38,208 nucleotides of DNA from an uncultured Paracoccaceae bacterium. GTDB lineage: Bacteria > Pseudomonadota > Alphaproteobacteria > Rhodobacterales > Rhodobacteraceae. The notes below the pieces were generated by a model, which was not told the origin of the DNA, ran no database searches, and saw nothing but the letters and a program-made list of their open reading frames with translations. Below are positions 17,054-26,289 of the stretch, piece after piece. How positions within the stretch are numbered: the stretch's first letter is position 1; each line of letters opens with the position of its first letter. A program made the position numbers and the translations under genes. The DNA is taken from the NCBI GenBank assembly GCA_938028765.1, contig CALIZF010000053.1, positions 1 to 38,208 on the forward strand, given 5' to 3'.

Positions 17054-18268
17054 ATGTCGAAGATCAAGGTGGAAAACCCCGTCGTCGAGCTCGACGGCGA
17101 CGAGATGACCAGGATCATCTGGGACTTCATCAAGAAGAAGCTGATCCTGCCCTACCTCGACATCGACCTGCACTACTACGACCTCGGGATCGAGGAGCGC
17201 GACCGGACGGACGACCAGGTGACGGTCGCCGCGGCCCACGCGATCCTCAGGCACGGTGTGGGCGTGAAATGCGCCACGATCACGCCCGACGAGGCGCGGG
17301 TCGAGGAATTCGGCCTCAAGCAGATGTGGAAGTCGCCCAACGGCACGATCCGCAACATCCTTGGCGGCGTGATCTTCCGCGAGCCGATCATCTGCCGCAA
17401 CGTGCCGCGCCTGGTGCCGGGCTGGACCCAGCCCATCGTGGTGGGCCGCCACGCCTTCGGCGACCAGTATCGCGCCACCGACTTCCGCTTCCCCGGCAAG
17501 GGCAAGCTGACGCTCAAGTTCGTGGGCGAGGACGGCGCGGTGATCGAGCGCGAGGTGTTCGACGCGCCGGGCCCGGGCGTCGTCATGGGGATGTACAACC
17601 TCGACCAGTCGATCATCGACTTCGCGCGGTCGTCCTTCAACTACGGGCTCATGAAGGGCTGGCCGGTTTACCTGTCCACCAAGAATACCATCCTCAAGGC
17701 CTATGACGGCCGCTTCAAGGACCTGTTCCAGAAGGTCTTCGACGAGGAATTCGCCGACCAGTTCAAGGCGAAGGGGATCACCTACGAACACCGGCTGATC
17801 GACGACATGGTGGCGTCGGCACTGAAGTGGTCGGGCGGCTATGTCTGGGCCTGCAAGAACTATGACGGCGATGTGCAGTCCGACACGGTCGCGCAGGGCT
17901 TCGGGTCGCTCGGCCTGATGACCTCGGTCCTGATGACGCCGGACGGCAAGGTGGTCGAGGCCGAGGCGGCGCACGGCACCGTCACCCGACACTACCGCGA
18001 GCACCAGAAGGGGCGCGAGACCTCGACGAACTCCATCGCCTCGATCTTCGCCTGGACGCGGGGCCTGCTGCACCGCGCCAAGCTCGACGGCAATGCCGAG
18101 CTCAAGCGCTTTGCCGAGACGCTCGAGCGCGTGACGGTGCAGACCGTCGAGGACGGCTTCATGACCAAGGACCTTGCGCTGCTGGTCGGCCCGGACCAGA
18201 AGTGGTTGACGACGATGGGGTATCTCGAAAAGGTGGACGAGTATCTCAATCGCGCGCTGGCCGGCTGA
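17054..18268 (+). CDS. icd: Isocitrate dehydrogenase (NADP+)
   Basis: TCA-cycle enzyme that oxidatively decarboxylates isocitrate to 2-oxoglutarate with NADP+. It has 404 residues and is of the homodimeric, eukaryote-like type II found in alphaproteobacteria. The opening is [20 protein letters not shown]. The substrate-binding stretch is [13 protein letters not shown], followed by [17 protein letters not shown]. The metal site lies at [16 protein letters not shown] and [19 protein letters not shown], and the cofactor part at [26 protein letters not shown] sits just before the ATG. It is transcribed alone, with a palindrome upstream and a hairpin downstream. Confidence 0.98.
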   Translation: MSKIKVENPVVELDGDEMTRIIWDFIKKKLILPYLDIDLHYYDLGIEERDRTDDQVTVAAAHAILRHGVGVKCATITPDEARVEEFGLKQMWKSPNGTIRNILGGVIFREPIICRNVPRLVPGWTQPIVVGRHAFGDQYRATDFRFPGKGKLTLKFVGEDGAVIEREVFDAPGPGVVMGMYNLDQSIIDFARSSFNYGLMKGWPVYLSTKNTILKAYDGRFKDLFQKVFDEEFADQFKAKGITYEHRLIDDMVASALKWSGGYVWACKNYDGDVQSDTVAQGFGSLGLMTSVLMTPDGKVVEAEAAHGTVTRHYREHQKGRETSTNSIASIFAWTRGLLHRAKLDGNAELKRFAETLERVTVQTVEDGFMTKDLALLVGPDQKWLTTMGYLEKVDEYLNRALAG

Positions 18269-18277
18269 CGGCCCGCT

Positions 18278-18293
18278 CGGGGCGATTGCCCCG
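18278..18293 (+). terminator. Hairpin after icd
   Basis: CGGGGC (18278-18283), loop GATT, GCCCCG (18288-18293), a compact 6-bp GC stem 10 bases after the icd stop, without a T run. Probable terminator. The rest of 18294-18499 shows nothing I can identify. Confidence 0.6.
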
Positions 18294-18499
18294 CAACCCT
18301 GCACGCGCGCTGCGGATCGGCCCGGCGAGGCGCCTGCCCGCACCCGGGCGATCCGGCGTGGGTCCAGACCGACCCGAGGGTCGCGTCCGGCGGCGCTGGC
18401 CGTATCGCGCCGCCCGGTGCCGTCCGTCCGCGCCGCAGGGACGCCTCCCCTGTCGGCAGCCGGCCGTCGCCCCGCGCGATCGGACGCGATCCGGCGCGC

Positions 18500-19045
18500 T
18501 CAGCTGCCGGGCAGGTCGTAGACCGACTGGACGAACCCGTGCGCCCGGACCCGCGGCTCCACAAGGCGCAGGGCATGGGCGCCGCAGGCGCCGAAAAGCG
18601 GCAGGCCCGCACCAAGCAGGACGGGCACCCGTGTCAGGATCAGGCGCCGCAGCAACCCTTCGCGCAGGCACGCCGTGATCGTCTGTCCGCCGTCCACGTA
18701 AACGCGCCGCGCCCCGGCGGCGCCGAGCGCCGCGAGCGCCGCCCGCGGGCCGTCGCCGTTCACCGTCACCGGCGGCGGCCCCGCCCGCAGCGTGCCGGGC
18801 GCCAGCATGCGTGACAGGACCGTGACCGGCACCGCGAAGGGCCAGTCGCCGAAGGTCAGCACCTTGTCGTAGGTCGCCCGGCCCATCAGCACGGCGTCCT
18901 GTCCCGCCAGGAACGCCGCATGGCCATGATCCTCGGCGGCCGGCACCGGCAGGCCGGTCAGCCAGCCGATGCCGCCGTCCGCCTGGGCGATGTAGCCGTC
19001 AAGCGACGTGGCAATGAAGGCGTGGGCGTCGGGCAGGGTGGTCAT
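18500..19045 (-). CDS. Dihydrofolate reductase-like (RibD C-terminal domain) protein
   Basis: 181-residue NADPH-binding reductase of the DHFR/RibD C-terminal superfamily. The N-terminus FIATSLDGYIAQADGGIGWL is the family opening, VLMGRATYDKVLTFGDWPF the second strand-helix, ARRVYVDGGQTITACLREGL the nucleotide-binding part, and LTRVPVLLGAGLPLF the last conserved strand. Such stand-alone proteins are annotated as dihydrofolate reductase family; physiological substrates are unknown and it need not reduce folate. GGAGG lies right before the ATG at 19045. It is transcribed away from the fds operon, with 143 bases between them. Confidence 0.87.
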   Translation of the reverse strand: MTTLPDAHAFIATSLDGYIAQADGGIGWLTGLPVPAAEDHGHAAFLAGQDAVLMGRATYDKVLTFGDWPFAVPVTVLSRMLAPGTLRAGPPPVTVNGDGPRAALAALGAAGARRVYVDGGQTITACLREGLLRRLILTRVPVLLGAGLPLFGACGAHALRLVEPRVRAHGFVQSVYDLPGS

Positions 19046-19097
19046 GGGGCCTCCGGAACGGCGGGCGGGCGGGACCTGCGCGGACGGCCGCCCGCCG

Positions 19098-19118
19098 ACG
19101 ATAGGAATCGCCTATCGT
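19098..19118. promoter_or_regulatory. LysR-type palindrome upstream of the fds operon
   Basis: A perfect inverted repeat, ACGATAGG (19098-19105), AATCG, CCTATCGT (19111-19118). It contains ATAG-N7-CTAT, the layout of LysR-type regulator sites (compare ATAC-N7-GTAT). It lies 71 bases before fdsG in the divergent gap with the DHFR-like gene. Formate dehydrogenase operons are often under a LysR-type regulator (FdsR), but no such gene is in this part of the window. A TATATC (19156-19161) downstream may be part of the promoter. Confidence 0.6.
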
Positions 19119-19188
19119 CCAACGATTCGGCCCGATTGAACGCCCGCGCCGGTGGTATATCACGGCGCACGAGGCCGGGAGGATCGCC

Positions 19189-19659
19189 ATGCCGTCAAGC
19201 AATCCCGCGGGATCGGTCGCGGATCGTGCCGCCGCCATCGCCGCGGTCCATGCCGGGCGCGAGGGGCCGCTGCTGCCCGTCCTGCACGACGTGCAGGCGG
19301 CCTTCGGCCACATCCCGGCCGATGCAGTGCCGGCGATCGCGGCCGCGCTGAACCTGTCGCGGGCCGAGGTGCACGGGGTTGTCACATTCTACCATGACTT
19401 CCGCACGGCGCCGGCAGGGCGGCGCGTGGTCAAGCTCTGCCGGGCCGAGGCGTGCCAGGCGGCGGGCGGCGCGGCGGTGGCCGAGGCGCTCTTGGCCCGG
19501 CTGGGGATCGGCTGGGGCGGAACCACGGCCGACGGCGCGGTGACGGTCGAGGCGGTCTATTGCCTTGGCCTGTGCGCCTGCGCGCCGGCCGCGCTGGTGG
19601 ACGGCGCGCCCGCCGGGCGGCTCGATGCGGAGGCGCTGGCGGCGGCGGTGCAGGCATGA
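19189..19659 (+). CDS. fdsG: NAD-dependent formate dehydrogenase, gamma subunit (NuoE-like)
   Basis: Small electron-transfer subunit with a thioredoxin-like [2Fe-2S] domain, 156 residues. The cluster ligands are C84 and C89 (VKLCRAEACQ) and C125 and C129 (VYCLGLCA), preceded by the NuoE-type helical part LPVLHDVQAAFGHIPADAV and AEVHGVVTFYHDF. It passes electrons within the FdsGBA complex. GGGAGG lies 10 bases before the ATG. Its stop overlaps the fdsB start as ATGA. It was told apart from respiratory complex I NuoE by the following fdsB, fdsA, fdhD-type and fdsD genes. Confidence 0.95.
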   Translation: MPSSNPAGSVADRAAAIAAVHAGREGPLLPVLHDVQAAFGHIPADAVPAIAAALNLSRAEVHGVVTFYHDFRTAPAGRRVVKLCRAEACQAAGGAAVAEALLARLGIGWGGTTADGAVTVEAVYCLGLCACAPAALVDGAPAGRLDAEALAAAVQA

Positions 19660-21146
19660 GGGTGTTCGTCCCGCAGGATGCCGCCGCCCGGGCGGTCGGG
19701 GCCGACCTGGTGGCGACGGCGCTGGCGGCCGCGGCGGCGCGCCTGGGTATCGACCTTGCCCTGGTGCGCACCGGCAGCCGCGGGATGGTCTGGCTCGAAC
19801 CGCTGGTCGAGGTCGAGGTGGCGGGGGTCCGCCGCGGCTTCGGCCCCGCCGCGCCCGAGGATGCGGCTGCGATCCTCGACGGCACCTCGCCGAAGGCGCT
19901 CGGGCCGGTTGCGGACCTGCCCTGGATGCGCGGGCAGCTGCGGCTGACATTCGCCCGCGTCGGCGTGACCGATCCCCTCAGCCTTGCCGACTACGCCGCG
20001 CACGGCGGCTGGCGCGGGCTCGCGGCGGCGCGCGCGATGGACCCCGCCGCGGTGGTGGCGGCAGTGAAGGCCAGCGGCCTGCGCGGGCGCGGCGGCGCAG
20101 GGTTTCCGGCCGGGATCAAGTGGGACACCGTCCGCACTGCGCCCGGGCCGCTGAAATCCGTCGTCTGCAACGCCGACGAGGGCGACAGCGGCACCTTCGC
20201 CGACCGGATGCTGATGGAAGGCGACCCCTTCTGCCTAATCGAAGGCATGGCGATCGCCGCCCATGCGGTCGGCGCGCAGACGGGCTACATCTACATCCGC
20301 AGCGAATACCCCGACGCCATCCGCGTGATGGAGGCGGCCGTCTCGGCCGCGCGCCCGCTGGTCGCGCCGTTCGAGATCGAGGTTCGGGTCGGCGCGGGCG
20401 CCTATGTCTGCGGCGAGGAGACGGCGCTTCTGAACTCGCTCGAAGGGCGGCGGGGCGAGGTGCGGGCGAAGCCGCCGCTCCCGGCGCTGCAAGGGCTGTT
20501 CGGCCGGCCCACGGTCGTCAACAACGTGCTGACGCTCGCTGCGGTGCCGCATATCCTCGCGGAGGGGCCGGAGGGCTATGCCGCCCTCGGAACCGGGCGG
20601 TCGCGCGGGACGATCCCCTTGCAGATCGCGGGCAACGTCAGGCGGGGCGGGCTCTACGAGGCGCCTTTCGGCCTGACGCTAGGCCAGATCGTCCACGACA
20701 TCGCCGGCGGGACGGCCACCGGGCGCCCTGTGAAGGCGGTTCAGGTGGGCGGTCCTCTGGGCGCCTGGTTCCCGCCCGCGCTCTTCGACACGGTGATCGA
20801 CTACGAGGCCTTCGCGGCCGCGGGGGGGCTGATCGGCCACGCCGGCATCGTCGTGATGGACGACACCGCCGACATGCTGGCGATGGCGCGCTTTGCGATG
20901 GAGTTCTGCGCCATCGAAAGCTGCGGCAAGTGCACCCCCTGCCGCATCGGCGCGGTGCGCGGGGTCGAGACGATCGACCGCATCGCCGCGGGCGACCTGG
21001 CCGCGCTGCCGCTGCTGGCCGACCTTTGCGCCACGATGAAGGCGGGATCGCTCTGCGCGCTCGGGGGCTTCACGCCCTATCCGGTGATGTCGGCGGTGAC
21101 GCATTTCCCCGACGATTTCCGGCGCATGGCGCGCGCGGCGGAATGA
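19656..21146 (+). CDS. fdsB: NAD-dependent formate dehydrogenase, beta subunit (NuoF-like)
   Basis: NAD+-reducing subunit with FMN and one [4Fe-4S] cluster, 496 residues. The N-terminal ~110 residues form the thioredoxin-like extension of FdsB. The NuoF core then has LRGRGGAGFPAGIKW (FMN and NADH binding, from ~residue 142), VCNADEGDSGTFADR and AYVCGEETALLNSLEG. The cluster ligands are C423, C426, C429 (ESCGKCTPCRIG) and C467 (GSLCALGG). The start overlaps fdsG by ATGA. It lies 97 bases before fdsA, the only real gap in the operon. Cytoplasmic; transfers electrons from formate to NAD+. Confidence 0.96.
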   Translation: MRVFVPQDAAARAVGADLVATALAAAAARLGIDLALVRTGSRGMVWLEPLVEVEVAGVRRGFGPAAPEDAAAILDGTSPKALGPVADLPWMRGQLRLTFARVGVTDPLSLADYAAHGGWRGLAAARAMDPAAVVAAVKASGLRGRGGAGFPAGIKWDTVRTAPGPLKSVVCNADEGDSGTFADRMLMEGDPFCLIEGMAIAAHAVGAQTGYIYIRSEYPDAIRVMEAAVSAARPLVAPFEIEVRVGAGAYVCGEETALLNSLEGRRGEVRAKPPLPALQGLFGRPTVVNNVLTLAAVPHILAEGPEGYAALGTGRSRGTIPLQIAGNVRRGGLYEAPFGLTLGQIVHDIAGGTATGRPVKAVQVGGPLGAWFPPALFDTVIDYEAFAAAGGLIGHAGIVVMDDTADMLAMARFAMEFCAIESCGKCTPCRIGAVRGVETIDRIAAGDLAALPLLADLCATMKAGSLCALGGFTPYPVMSAVTHFPDDFRRMARAAE

Positions 21147-21243
21147 CGGGGTTGGCGGGATCGCTGCCGGGATCCGGGGCCTCGGGCGATAGGATGCGGG
21201 GGCCGGTGAAGCGGGCGGGGGAAGCGGACAGGGGGTGTGCGCG

Positions 21244-24129
21244 ATGAAGGATTTCGTCATTCCGGCCCTGAACGGGGACCGCGACATGGGCACGCCGGCG
21301 CGGCAGGGCGCGCCGGTGACGCTGACCATCGACGGCTTCGCCGTCACTGTGCCCGCCGGCACCAGCGTGATGCGCGCGGCGATGCAGGCGGGGATCCCGA
21401 TCCCGAAGCTCTGCGCGACCGACAGTCTCGAGGCCTTCGGCTCCTGCCGTTTGTGCCTTGTCGAGATCGAGGGGCGCGCCGGCACGCCCGCATCCTGCAC
21501 CACTCCCGTCGCGCCCGGCATGGTGGTGCGGACCCAGACCGAGACCTTGAAGACGCTGCGCCGGGGGGTGATGGAGCTCTACATCTCCGATCACCCGCTG
21601 GATTGTCTGACCTGCAGCGCCAACGGCGACTGCGAGCTGCAGGACATGGCGGGCGCGGTCGGCCTGCGGGAGGTGCGTTACCAGGCGAGGGCCACACATT
21701 TCCGCGCCCGCGAGGGTGGCGCGCCGAACCCGCTTTACATCCCCAGGGACGACAGCAATCCCTACTTCGCCTATGACCCGGCCAAGTGCATCGTCTGCAA
21801 CCGCTGCGTGCGCGCCTGCGCGGAGGTGCAGGGCACCTTCGCCCTGACGATCGAGGGGCGGGGCTTCGACGCCCGCGTGAAGGCCGGGGCGGCAGGCGAC
21901 AGTTTCCTGACGTCGGATTGCGTGTCCTGCGGCGCCTGCGTGCAGGCCTGCCCCACGGCGACCCTGCAGGAAAAAACGGTGGCCGAGATCGGGACGCCCG
22001 ACCGCGCGGTGATCACCACCTGCGCCTATTGCGGGGTCGGGTGCAGCTTCAAGGCCGAATTGCGCGGCGACGAACTGGTGCGGATGGTGCCCTGGAAGCA
22101 CGGCAAGGCGAATCGCGGCCATTCCTGCGTGAAGGGCCGCTTCGCCTGGGGCTATGCCCAGCATCGCGACCGCATCCTGACCCCGATGATCCGCGACACG
22201 ATCCACGACCCCTGGCGCGAGGTGTCCTGGGACGAGGCGATCGGCTTTGCCGCCCGCCGCCTTGCCGCGATCCGCGCGCGGCACGGGCGCAATGCGCTCG
22301 GCGTCATCACGTCGAGCCGCTGCACCAACGAAGAGACCTATCTGGTCCAGAAGCTCGCGCGTGCGGTCTTCGGCACCAACAACACCGACACCTGTGCGCG
22401 CGTCTGCCATTCGCCCACGGGCTACGGCCTTGGGCAGACCTTCGGCACCTCGGCCGGGACGCAGGATTTCGACTCGGTCGAACAGGCGGATGTGATCGTC
22501 GTGATTGGCGCCAACCCCACCGACGGGCATCCCGTCTTCGCAAGCCGGCTGAAGAAGCGGCTGCGGCAGGGGGCGAAGCTGATCGTGATCGACCCGCGCC
22601 GGATCGACCTTGTCGCAGGCCCGCACGTCAGGGCCGCGCGCCACCTTGCGCTGCGGCCGGGCACCAACGTGGCGGTGGTCACCGCGATGGCGCATGTGAT
22701 CGTCACCGACGGCCTTGTGAACGAGTCCTTCGTGCGCGACCGCTGCGACTGGGAGGCGTTCCAGGACTACGTCGAGTTCGTCTCCGACCCCCGCCACAGC
22801 CCCGAGGCGGTCGAGGCGCTGACCGGCGTTCCCGCTGCCGACCTCCGCGCGGCTGCGCGCCTTTACGCGACGGGCGGAAACGGCGCGATCTACTACGGCC
22901 TCGGCGTGACCGAACACAGCCAGGGATCGACCACCGTCATCGGGATCGCAAACCTTGCCATGCTGACCGGCAACATCGGCCGGCCGGGGGTGGGGGTGAA
23001 CCCCCTGCGCGGGCAGAACAACGTGCAGGGCAGCTGCGACATGGGGTCGTTCCCGCACGAACTGCCGGGGTACCGGCATGTGAAGACCCCCGAGGTGCGC
23101 GCCATCTACGAAAGCTTGTGGGGTGTCGCGCTCGACCCCGAGCCGGGCTTGCGGATCCCCAACATGCTTGATGCCGCGATCGACGGCACCTTCAAGGGGA
23201 TCTACATCCAGGGCGAGGACATCCTGCAATCCGACCCCGACACGCACCATGTCGCCGCGGGCCTCGCCGCGATGGACTGCGTCATCGTCCACGACCTCTT
23301 CCTGAACGAGACGGCGACCTACGCCCACGTCTTCCTGCCGGGGTCCACCTTCCTCGAGAAGGACGGGACCTTCACCAACGCCGAGCGCCGGATCAACCGC
23401 GTCCGCAAGGTCATGGCGCCGCGCAACGGGTATGCGGACTGGGAGATCACGCAGATGCTCGCCAACGCCATGGGCGCGGGCTGGCACTACACGCACCCCG
23501 CCCAGATCATGGACGAGATTGCGGCGACGACCCCGAGCTTCGCGGGCGTCAGCTACGAACGGCTTGAGGAACTCGGGTCCGTCCAGTGGCCCTGCAACGC
23601 GGCCGCCCCCGAGGGCACGCCCGTCATGCATGTGGACGGGTTCGTGCGCGGCAAGGGGCGGTTCATCCGCACCGAATACGTGCCGACGGACGAACGCACC
23701 GGCCCGCGCTTCCCCCTGCTGCTGACCACCGGACGGGTGCTGTCGCAGTACAACGTCGGCGCGCAGACCCGCCGGACCGCCAATACCGTCTGGCACGACG
23801 AGGACGTGCTGGAAATCCACCCGCACGACGCCGAACAGCGCGGCGTGCGCGACGGGGACTGGGTGCGCCTTGCCAGCCGGTCCGGCGAGACGACGCTGCG
23901 CGCCCGCGTGACCGACCGGGTGGCGCCCGGCGTCGTCTACACGACCTTCCATCACCCCGGCACCCAGGCCAACGTGGTGACGACCGACCTGTCGGACTGG
24001 GCCACCAACTGCCCAGAATACAAGGTGACGGCGGTGCAGGTCAGCCCCTCGAATGGCCCGTCCGACTGGCAGCGCGGCTATGCCGCGATGGCCGAGGCGG
24101 CGCGGCGCATCATGCGGGCCGCGGAATGA
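21244..24129 (+). CDS. fdsA: Molybdenum formate dehydrogenase, catalytic alpha subunit
   Basis: 961-residue catalytic subunit that oxidises formate to CO2 at a bis-MGD molybdenum centre. In order: an N-terminal [2Fe-2S] ferredoxin domain (CATDSLEAFGSCRLC), a His/Cys cluster (HPLDCLTCSANGDCELQ), two [4Fe-4S] motifs from C182 (CIVCNRCVRAC) and C226 (CVSCGACVQAC), then the molybdopterin oxidoreductase part with its own [4Fe-4S] motif from C260 (CAYCGVGC). The Mo ligand and neighbouring His are C388-H389 in CARVCHSPTGYG; the Rhodobacter capsulatus enzyme has the same pair at almost the same number. The C-terminus has the MopB cofactor-binding domain (EYKVTAVQVSPSNG). The ATG at 21244 has AGGGGG 8 bases upstream; a GTG nine bases earlier is a poorer choice. 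No selenocysteine TGA is present. Confidence 0.97.
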   Translation: MKDFVIPALNGDRDMGTPARQGAPVTLTIDGFAVTVPAGTSVMRAAMQAGIPIPKLCATDSLEAFGSCRLCLVEIEGRAGTPASCTTPVAPGMVVRTQTETLKTLRRGVMELYISDHPLDCLTCSANGDCELQDMAGAVGLREVRYQARATHFRAREGGAPNPLYIPRDDSNPYFAYDPAKCIVCNRCVRACAEVQGTFALTIEGRGFDARVKAGAAGDSFLTSDCVSCGACVQACPTATLQEKTVAEIGTPDRAVITTCAYCGVGCSFKAELRGDELVRMVPWKHGKANRGHSCVKGRFAWGYAQHRDRILTPMIRDTIHDPWREVSWDEAIGFAARRLAAIRARHGRNALGVITSSRCTNEETYLVQKLARAVFGTNNTDTCARVCHSPTGYGLGQTFGTSAGTQDFDSVEQADVIVVIGANPTDGHPVFASRLKKRLRQGAKLIVIDPRRIDLVAGPHVRAARHLALRPGTNVAVVTAMAHVIVTDGLVNESFVRDRCDWEAFQDYVEFVSDPRHSPEAVEALTGVPAADLRAAARLYATGGNGAIYYGLGVTEHSQGSTTVIGIANLAMLTGNIGRPGVGVNPLRGQNNVQGSCDMGSFPHELPGYRHVKTPEVRAIYESLWGVALDPEPGLRIPNMLDAAIDGTFKGIYIQGEDILQSDPDTHHVAAGLAAMDCVIVHDLFLNETATYAHVFLPGSTFLEKDGTFTNAERRINRVRKVMAPRNGYADWEITQMLANAMGAGWHYTHPAQIMDEIAATTPSFAGVSYERLEELGSVQWPCNAAAPEGTPVMHVDGFVRGKGRFIRTEYVPTDERTGPRFPLLLTTGRVLSQYNVGAQTRRTANTVWHDEDVLEIHPHDAEQRGVRDGDWVRLASRSGETTLRARVTDRVAPGVVYTTFHHPGTQANVVTTDLSDWATNCPEYKVTAVQVSPSNGPSDWQRGYAAMAEAARRIMRAAE

Positions 24130-24929
24130 CGGCGGCGGCGCTGCCCCATGCCGCGGCGGGTGGTCCGGGCGGTCTGCGCCTCCTGCCGGAGGAGACGGCG
24201 GTGGCGCTGACCTTCAACGGCGTCACCGAGGCGGTGATGATGGCGACGCCCGCCGATCTTGCCGACTTCGCCCGCGGGTTCGCCTGGTCCGAGGGGATCG
24301 CGGCGCCGGCCGAGATCGCCGGGGTCGAGGTGGCCGAGGTTCCGGGTGGCATCGACCTGCGGATCTGGCTGAACCCCGCGGCGGCGGGGCGGGTGGCGGC
24401 GCGGCGCCGCACGATGGCCGGGCCGGTCGGCTGTGGCCTGTGCGGGATCGAGACGCTGGCCGAGGCGTCGGCGCCCGTGCCGCCCGTCGCGGCCCGCGCC
24501 CGGTTCGCGGTTGCCGACCTGACGGCGGCGCTGGCCGCGATGCCCGCGCATCAGCCGCTGCACGACGCAACCCGCGCCGTCCATGCCGCGGCGTTCTGGC
24601 GGCCGGGGCGGGGCATCGTCGCCGCCCGCGAGGACGTGGGGCGTCACAACGCCCTCGACAAGCTCGCGGGCGCGCTGGCGGCGGCGCAGATCGATCCGGG
24701 GCAGGGGGCGGCCCTGGTGACCAGCCGGATCTCGCTCGATCTCGTCCAGAAGGCGGCGCGCATCGGGCTGCCCGCGCTCGTGTCCCCTTCGGCCCCCACG
24801 GCAGCGGCGGTGCGGCTGGCTGCCGCGGCGCGGATTGCGCTGGTCGCCGCCGTGCGGGGCGACCGGGCCGAGGTCTATGGCGACGTCCTGCGCGTCACGG
24901 GAACCGGTGGGGCCGCCGATGCCGCCTGA
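24126..24929 (+). CDS. fdsC: Formate dehydrogenase accessory sulfurtransferase (FdhD/FdsC)
   Basis: Chaperone that sulfurates and inserts the bis-MGD cofactor into FdsA, 267 residues. It is an FdhD-family protein: ALTFNGVTEAVMMATPADL and DFARGFAWSEGI in the first third, the CxxC active-site motif in GPVGCGLCGIE, then AAREDVGRHNALDKLAGA and VTSRISLDLVQKAARIG in the C-terminal half. The ATGA overlap with fdsA gives the start. It overlaps fdsD by 11 bases. In the Rhodobacter operon the corresponding gene is called fdsC. It looks intact. Confidence 0.95.
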   Translation: MTAAALPHAAAGGPGGLRLLPEETAVALTFNGVTEAVMMATPADLADFARGFAWSEGIAAPAEIAGVEVAEVPGGIDLRIWLNPAAAGRVAARRRTMAGPVGCGLCGIETLAEASAPVPPVAARARFAVADLTAALAAMPAHQPLHDATRAVHAAAFWRPGRGIVAAREDVGRHNALDKLAGALAAAQIDPGQGAALVTSRISLDLVQKAARIGLPALVSPSAPTAAAVRLAAAARIALVAAVRGDRAEVYGDVLRVTGTGGAADAA

Positions 24930-25143
24930 CAGGCTGATCCGCATGGCGAACCAGATCGCCGCATTCATGGCCACGCGGCCTGCATCCGAGGGGGCCGCCG
25001 GCGTGGCCCAGCACCTCAACGACTACTGGGCGCCGCCGATGCGCGGCGAATTGTTGGCCCTGATCGCTGCCGGTGCGCCGGGACTGCATCCGCTGGTCGC
25101 CGCCGCCGCTCCGCTGATCCGCCGCCCGCCTTCGGCAGCCTGA
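24919..25143 (+). CDS. fdsD: Formate dehydrogenase delta subunit
   Basis: 74-residue small protein needed for an active complex. The family pattern is clear: RLIRMANQIAAFMATRP, then GVAQHLNDYWAPPMRGELLA (the conserved H-x2-DYW-x-PxMR core), then LHPLVAAAAPLIRRP. The ATG at 24919 overlaps the end of fdsC by 11 bases. It is the last gene of fdsGBACD and the last clearly intact gene before the decayed region to the right. Confidence 0.94.
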   Translation: MPPDRLIRMANQIAAFMATRPASEGAAGVAQHLNDYWAPPMRGELLALIAAGAPGLHPLVAAAAPLIRRPPSAA

Positions 25144-25151
25144 CGAACGGG

Positions 25152-25177
25152 CGGGTTGCCCGGATTTCGGGCACCCG
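25152..25177 (+). terminator. Terminator hairpin after fdsD
   Basis: CGGGTTGCCCG (25152-25162), loop GATTT, CGGGCACCCG (25168-25177): a 10-bp stem with one bulged T, 8 bases after the fdsD stop. It marks the end of the fds operon. No gene is supported between here and 25392, although a short stretch around 25260-25390 might be a further piece of the adenine deaminase remnant. Confidence 0.65.
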
Positions 25178-25391
25178 GCCGCGCTGTCCGCGCATGGCGC
25201 CTGCACGGGGGCGGCGACGGGCCGGGATCGGCACGAAACCCCGGCCGGAGACGCGGGAGGGCCTCGGTCGATCTCGTCATCGCCCCCGTGCGGCCATTGT
25301 CCATCTCCGCCGACCGGATCGGGCCGACGGCCGCAGCCCGACTCGCGGGCGGCCGGATCGCCGCGCCCCGCCCTCGCGACGCGAGGCAAGC

Positions 25392-26069
25392 ATGGCGGCG
25401 GCGCGCTGGCGCTACCCCGATGCGGCCTATCGCATCGTCCATGTTGCCCCCGGCGGCGCCCTGACCCCGCCCTTGCCCGCAGGCCCGGTCACCGTCAACG
25501 CCATCGGGATCGAGATGCCGGGCATCGTGCTGCCGCACCGGCGCATCACGCTGACGCCGGGGCGAGACTGGGCGGAAACGCCCGCCGACCGCAACCTGAC
25601 CTTCGTCACGGTGATCGAGCGGCACGGCAAGTTGCAAGGAGGGTATGGCGCACGGGTTCCCGCACGACTTCGGGTTGACCGGAGGGGCGGTGGCATCCTC
25701 GGTCGGGCACGACAGCCGCAACATGATCGTCGCCGGCACCGCGGAGGCCGACATGCGCGTGGCGCTCGATGCCGTTGAGGCCGCGCAGGGCGGAATCGCG
25801 GTGGTGCGGGGGGCAAGGTCGCCGCCTTCGTCGCACTGCCCGTGGCGGGGTTGCCCAGCGAGAAGCGGGTGGTCGAGGTGGTCGAGCAAACGCGCGCCCT
25901 CAAGGCCGCCTGGGAGGCCGCGGGGTGCAGGATCCCCTACATGGGGTCCAACCTCATCCCCCTGTCGGCGATCCCCGAGACCCGCATCACCGACCAGGGC
26001 CTTGTCAGCGTGCCTGCGATGGAGATCGTGCCGCCCTGGGAAGCCATGACCAACGTGGCCGCCGGATGA
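25392..26069 (+). pseudogene. Adenine deaminase, C-terminal remnant
   Basis: Adenine deaminase converts adenine to hypoxanthine and is normally near 570-600 residues; only ~225 residues of the C-terminal part are here. Frame 3 gives PGIVLPHRRITLTPGRDWAE and [11 protein letters not shown]. After a break near 25640, frame 1 gives [20 protein letters not shown] followed by [15 protein letters not shown]. After a second break near 25813, frame 3 gives [20 protein letters not shown] and [20 protein letters not shown]. These are the conserved blocks of the Ade C-terminal domain. The catalytic barrel with the metal ligands is missing, so no activity is possible. It is the leftmost piece of the decayed purine region. 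Confidence 0.8.
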
Positions 26070-26289
26070 CCCCGACGCCCGAAACCCCCGCCGCGCCGTT
26101 CGCGCCAGGGATCAAGCGGGAACCGGGGCCGAAGGCCGCCGCCACCTCGGCAGCGGTCCGGCCCGCCGCATCACGGGCAACGGTCTGTGCTCGACCGTGA
26201 CGCGTCCGGCTGGCAGTCTGATGCGGGTTGTTCATCCGAAGGGGGCCTTCGCCGGAGTTCGGCGATCGCAGCCTGGCCCCGTTCCGGGT

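Noticed and set aside
21070-23955. A 961-codon open frame on the minus strand opposite fdsA, and similar long frames opposite alr, icd and iscS
   Set aside because: They are exact antisense shadows of well-supported genes in a GC-rich genome, Arg/His/Gly-rich, with no family similarity and no ribosome sites.
19189-24129. nuoE-nuoF-nuoG of respiratory complex I
   Set aside because: The catalytic subunit has a Cys-His Mo site and MopB domain, and an FdhD-type gene and fdsD follow. This is formate dehydrogenase.
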